DNA of 64,000 nucleotides from Curtobacterium sp. ZW137. Lineage in GTDB: Bacteria > Actinomycetota > Actinomycetes > Actinomycetales > Microbacteriaceae. Shown here one piece after another: positions 60,885-64,000 of the stretch. The notes below the pieces were generated by a model that saw nothing but the letters and a program-made list of their open reading frames with translations, did no database searches and was not told the DNA's origin. Location of the stretch: positions 480,039 to 544,038 of the forward strand of contig NZ_RJKS01000002.1 of assembly GCF_003762905.1 (NCBI RefSeq), read 5' to 3'. Every line of letters begins with the position of its first letter. Position 1 is the first letter of the stretch. The translations under genes and the position numbers were made by a program.

Positions 60885-61897
60885 CGGGACGTTCCGTTCC
60901 GGTCGGAGGCGCGCCAGCCGACCGCGTGGAGGGTTTCGTGGACGGCGGTAATCGCGTCCTCGAGCGCGGGAAGGGCCACCGTTTCGAGGGGCTTGGCGTA
61001 TGGCAGGGGAACTTCGGCCATCGCGACGCGGCGGACTGGTGCGTCGAGGTCGTCGAAGGCGCCGTCGGAGATCGACGCGGCAAGCTCCGCGCCGATGCCG
61101 TAAGTGAGCCAGTCGTCTTCAAGGACGACCGCGGCGTGGGTCTTCCGCACGGAACGGATCACGGTCTCGCGATCGAGTGGGCGGAGGCTTCGCAGGTCGA
61201 TGACTTCGGCGTCGATGCCGTCCTCGGCGAGCCGTGTTGCTGCTTGCCGCGCCAGGTGCGCGGTGCGTGAGTAGCCGATGAGCGTGACGTCAGACCCGAC
61301 GCGGCTGACAGCGGCGCGACCAATTTCGACGTCGTCGACGTCATCGGGTACGTCGTCCTTGATGTTGTAGAGGGCGAGGTTCTCGAGGAACAGCACCGGG
61401 TCGTCGTCCCGGATCGACGCACGCAGGAGCGTACGTGCGTCCGCTGGGGTGGACGGTGCGACGACTTTCATACCGGGTACGAACGCGTAGTACAGCTCCA
61501 CGTTCTGCGAGTGCGTTGCACCGAGCTGTTGACCGCCGCCACCTGGTGTGCGGATCACTAGCGGTACGCGGCTCTGCCCGCCGAACATGCCGTAGATCTT
61601 CGCGGCGTGGTTGACGATCTGATCGAGTGCGAGGAGGGAGAAGTTGATGGTCATGATCTCCACCACCGGTCGCAGTCCGAGCATCGCGGCACCGATCGCG
61701 GCACCGGTGAACCCTTCTTCCGCGATTGGGGTGTCGCGGACACGGCGTGGCCCGAACTCCTCGAGCAGCCCCTGAGTGATTTTGTACGACCCTTCGAATA
61801 TCCCGATCTCTTCGCCGAGCAGGAGCACGTTCTCGTCCGCGAGGAGTTCCTCGCGGAGCGTCATCCGGAGCGCGTCCCGGTAGCTCATCACAGTCAT
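60881..61897 (-). CDS. 2-oxo acid dehydrogenase E1 beta subunit (pyruvate dehydrogenase type)
   Basis: A 338-residue transketolase-like subunit. Signatures: NVLLLGEEIGIFEGSYKITQ, then RVRDTPIAEEGFTGAAIGAA, the RTPGGGGQQLGATHSQNVE substrate-side loop and the C-terminal EVPLPYAKPLE, which resemble the heterotetrameric plant/cyanobacterial-type PDH E1beta. The gene overlaps both neighbours by 4 bp, so E1alpha, E1beta and E2 are co-translated. Acetoin dehydrogenase is the closest alternative. Confidence 0.9.
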   Translation of the reverse strand: MTVMSYRDALRMTLREELLADENVLLLGEEIGIFEGSYKITQGLLEEFGPRRVRDTPIAEEGFTGAAIGAAMLGLRPVVEIMTINFSLLALDQIVNHAAKIYGMFGGQSRVPLVIRTPGGGGQQLGATHSQNVELYYAFVPGMKVVAPSTPADARTLLRASIRDDDPVLFLENLALYNIKDDVPDDVDDVEIGRAAVSRVGSDVTLIGYSRTAHLARQAATRLAEDGIDAEVIDLRSLRPLDRETVIRSVRKTHAAVVLEDDWLTYGIGAELAASISDGAFDDLDAPVRRVAMAEVPLPYAKPLETVALPALEDAITAVHETLHAVGWRASDRNGTSR

Positions 61898-62985
61898 CGG
61901 GTCTGCTCCTGACTTGTCGTGGCGGGATAGTTCGTGTCAGTGGGCGGTGGGAACAGCGGCTGTGCAGGGAGCCGGCGCGTGTCGTTCGGGACCGGTGTGG
62001 CGTAGGTGTAGTCGAACAGGGTGCTGGGGTCCGGGTGGGCGCTGTTCGCGGCGTAGTCCGCTGCCGCGGTGGCTGCAGCGATGGCGGCGGCGTCCATGGC
62101 GGCGGCGGCATCGTCGTCGATGATCTCTGCGGCGATCAGCGCCGCCCGGTAGGCGGCGACCGGGTCGTGCTCGCGGAGCGCTTCCGTTTCGCTGTCGGTG
62201 CGGTACTTCGCCGGGTCCACCACCGAATGGCCTTTCAAGCGTTCGGTGGTGAGTTCCAGCAGGAACGGCTCATTTCGACGCGCTGACGCGAGTGCGCGGG
62301 TCATCGCTTGCTGCACGGTGACCGGGTGCAGCCCGTCGGCGCGTTCGGCGGCCATCCGGTAGGAGGCAGCGCGCTTGTACAGTTTCGGTTCCGCGGAGGC
62401 GTGTTCGACGGTCGTGCCCATCCCGAGCTGGTTGTTGATGATGACGTACACGATCGGCAGATGCCACAGCGCGGCGAGGTTCAACGACTCGTGGAACGCG
62501 CCGATGTTCGTCGTCCCGTCTCCGAGCGTGCACACCACGACCTCGTCGCCGCCGCGGTAGTCGATCGCGAGGGCTGCCCCGGTGGCGAGCGGGATTTGCC
62601 CGCCGACGATCCCATAGCCGCCGAGGAGCCTCGCGGTGAGGTCGAACATGTGCATGGAGCCGCCCCAACCACTGGAAACCCCGTCGACGCGGCCGTACAA
62701 CTCCGCCATCACCCGGTTCGGGTCGATTCCGCGGCCGATCGCGTACCCGTGCTCCCGGTAGTTGGTGAACAGGTAATCCATCGGCTGCATCGCGGTCGTG
62801 ATCCCGGCGACCGCAGCCTCCTCGCCGAGATTCAGGTGGCAGTATCCACCGATCAGGGCTTGCGTGTAGGCGCGGGCGGCGCGTTCCTCGAACCGCCGCA
62901 CTCGGAGCATCAAGGACAGCAGCTCAGCTTGTTGCTCTTCGGGGATGTTGTCGGGCTCTTGCGTCGGCGTTGTGCGGGAGGTCAT
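61894..62985 (-). CDS. 2-oxo acid dehydrogenase E1 alpha subunit (pyruvate dehydrogenase type)
   Basis: A 363-residue thiamine-diphosphate-binding subunit. The TPP motif GDG-x27-NN is visible as LGDGTTNIGAF to IINNQ; GYCHLNLGEEAAVAGITTAM, REHGYAIGRGIDPNRVMAEL and GGSMHMFD are typical of PDH/acetoin dehydrogenase E1alpha. The C-terminal ~50 residues are an Ala-rich and then Pro-rich extension. ATG 62985 overlaps the stop of the UDG-like gene by three bases, and AAAGGAGC lies ~12 bases upstream. Confidence 0.9.
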   Translation of the reverse strand: MTSRTTPTQEPDNIPEEQQAELLSLMLRVRRFEERAARAYTQALIGGYCHLNLGEEAAVAGITTAMQPMDYLFTNYREHGYAIGRGIDPNRVMAELYGRVDGVSSGWGGSMHMFDLTARLLGGYGIVGGQIPLATGAALAIDYRGGDEVVVCTLGDGTTNIGAFHESLNLAALWHLPIVYVIINNQLGMGTTVEHASAEPKLYKRAASYRMAAERADGLHPVTVQQAMTRALASARRNEPFLLELTTERLKGHSVVDPAKYRTDSETEALREHDPVAAYRAALIAAEIIDDDAAAAMDAAAIAAATAAADYAANSAHPDPSTLFDYTYATPVPNDTRRLPAQPLFPPPTDTNYPATTSQEQTR

Positions 62986-63611
62986 AACGGTCTGCTGCTC
63001 CTTTGCGCAATTGCCCATCCGACCCGTAACGCATTCACGGCGCGGAGGTGTTGTTCGGCCCGGTGCCGACCGTTGGCCGGTGAGGGGTGTGGCGCGGCGA
63101 TCACCGGTAGCACAGTCGGGGCGTCTGTCATGGTGAGGTACCGCATGACGCCGTCCAGCGCCGTGGCTCCGAAGGTGACGATCGCGGCCAGTTGCGGAAG
63201 CGAGGCAAGGAGCGTCGACAGCGCGGGGATGCTTTCCACCAGATCTGCTCGCGTGGGTCTTCTCGCGAGTTCCCACGGCACGATATTCCACCGCAGGTAC
63301 GCCGTACGCGGCAGCCCAGATTCCGCACGCGCGCGCCTGAACGCAGCCACTGTCGGGCCGGGATTGTCCTCGCTGCAGATCGCACCCGCGCCGACCGCGA
63401 TCGTGGCGGGACCGGGCGATTCCATCAGCACCAGGACCTGGGATTCGACCCCACCGGAGTGAGCGTCGAAGCCCGGCACGAATCGCCTGGTCCCATCCGG
63501 TGCGAGCCGCCACATCTCCGCCAACCCGTTCAGCGACCGAACATCCGCCGGTGCGAACGTCCGACCGGTGTCGCGCACAGCGGCGGCAGCATCACGTGGT
63601 GATCGCCGCAT
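62982..63611 (-). CDS. Uracil-DNA-glycosylase-superfamily protein
   Basis: A 209-residue protein. UDG-superfamily elements are visible: LVLMESPGPATIAVGAGAIC (water-activating/first motif region, with ESPGPA in place of GEAPG), CSEDNPGPT, YLRWNIVPW (N and PW of the second region), and the C-terminal HPSPAN loop. It starts at ATG 63611, which overlaps the transporter stop by one base, and its stop overlaps E1alpha. Location inside a metabolic operon is odd for a repair enzyme. The catalytic residues deviate from the canonical families, so activity is uncertain. Confidence 0.65.
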   Translation of the reverse strand: MRRSPRDAAAAVRDTGRTFAPADVRSLNGLAEMWRLAPDGTRRFVPGFDAHSGGVESQVLVLMESPGPATIAVGAGAICSEDNPGPTVAAFRRARAESGLPRTAYLRWNIVPWELARRPTRADLVESIPALSTLLASLPQLAAIVTFGATALDGVMRYLTMTDAPTVLPVIAAPHPSPANGRHRAEQHLRAVNALRVGWAIAQRSSRPL

Positions 63612-64000
63612 CAAGCTGGCTTCGGGGGCGCGAGGAGGGTGCCGCGGATGACGGAGCCGTGGAAGGTGCGGACGGCAACAGTGATCCACGCGGCGACGAG
63701 GCCGGCGTAGTACAGGACGGCGAGGCCAGCGACGACGGTGAGTCCGGAGTGCAGGGCCAGGCCGTTCAGGCCGGTGACGCAGGTGCCGACGGGGAACGTG
63801 AACGACCACCAGGTCAGGCTGAACGGGAGGTGCTGCTTCGCGGTGCGGATGGTGATGGCGAGGGCGATGACGGTCCACAGCAGCGCGAAGCCGAGCATCG
63901 CGAACCCGTACACCAGCGCCACGACCAGCAGGGCATGCGCGGTACTCGCATCGACAACGGTGGGGGCGTTCGAGGCGAGGAGGTTCACGGCGGTGATCGA
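63611..64000 (-). CDS. TDT-family (TehA/Mae1-like) transporter, C-terminal part (partial)
   Basis: The gene continues beyond the window end; 129 codons are visible with no internal stop. Three or four membrane helices are present, and SLTWWSFTFPVGTCVTGLNG is the signature of the tellurite-resistance/dicarboxylate transporter (TDT) family, which includes sulfite, malate and SLAC1-type anion carriers. Substrate unknown. It overlaps the UDG-like gene by one base (TGATG) and heads the visible operon leading to the PDH-type genes. Confidence 0.8.
   Translation of the reverse strand, partial: SITAVNLLASNAPTVVDASTAHALLVVALVYGFAMLGFALLWTVIALAITIRTAKQHLPFSLTWWSFTFPVGTCVTGLNGLALHSGLTVVAGLAVLYYAGLVAAWITVAVRTFHGSVIRGTLLAPPKPA

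Noticed and set aside
1..64000. CRISPR arrays, rRNA genes and tRNA genes
   Set aside because: No regularly spaced direct repeats of CRISPR size, no rRNA-like conserved blocks and no complete tRNA cloverleaf were seen by eye.

Overview
The window is high-GC DNA (about 70 percent G+C in most genes, GTG starts common, tight 1-4 bp start/stop overlaps) and encodes typical actinobacterial families: LacI-regulated sugar ABC operons with no own ATPase, GAF-ANTAR, PspA, LAxTG cell-wall anchoring, and a CgArsR-type repressor. I infer a Microbacteriaceae-like actinobacterium (Curtobacterium would fit); no rRNA or tRNA is present to confirm it.

Region 1 (1-34,000) reads as ordinary chromosome. It holds the tail of a GMC oxidoreductase, AraC and TetR regulators, a glycolate/lactate-type FAD oxidase, a DUF427 protein, and two decayed loci: an arylsulfatase tail, and a deletion scar joining a truncated rhamnosidase-like gene to a truncated sipW behind a TasA-like gene. 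Next come a trehalase-like GH15 enzyme; a + strand operon MFS-guaD-MFS-ClC-K+ channel; a - strand operon encoding a papain-like/collagen-like protein and two membrane proteins; DUF808; a hydrolase/MarR pair; GAF-ANTAR; a complete alpha-glucoside uptake operon (GH13, binding protein, two permeases) facing its LacI regulator; cupin; PspA with a partner; a LAFTG-anchored surface protein; and an osmoprotectant ABC operon lacking its ATPase gene.

Region 2 (about 34,000-46,590) is an accessory island with less extreme codon use and mostly unrecognised genes. It contains an XRE-ImmA pair, several very small genes, a HIRAN/zinc-cluster/nuclease/DUF2510 protein divergent from an HTH-membrane protein, a protein made only of helicase-associated repeats, and a + strand gene train. 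In that train three genes share one domain, and one of them carries a VbhA-type Fic-inhibitor motif plus an MbcA/Xre-like antitoxin tail with no toxin beside it. A second, membrane-anchored HIRAN protein follows.

Region 3 (46,593-52,120) is an arsenic resistance locus: two ArsC reductases, an ArsO-like flavoprotein with a Cys-Cys tail, an ArsB-type pump and a CoA-disulfide-reductase-like enzyme, divergent from arsR. Region 4 (52,200-58,700) holds a small HTH protein, a DUF1254 protein flanked by four near-identical terminator hairpins, a small membrane protein, and a cargo-free Tn552-like transposon (DDE transposase, ATPase, serine resolvase, about 150-bp inverted repeats). The transposon lies against a uracil-DNA-glycosylase-like pseudogene. 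Region 5 (58,760-64,000) has a second K+ channel, then a - strand operon of a TDT-type transporter (cut by the window end), an intact UDG-like protein and PDH-type E1alpha, E1beta and E2.
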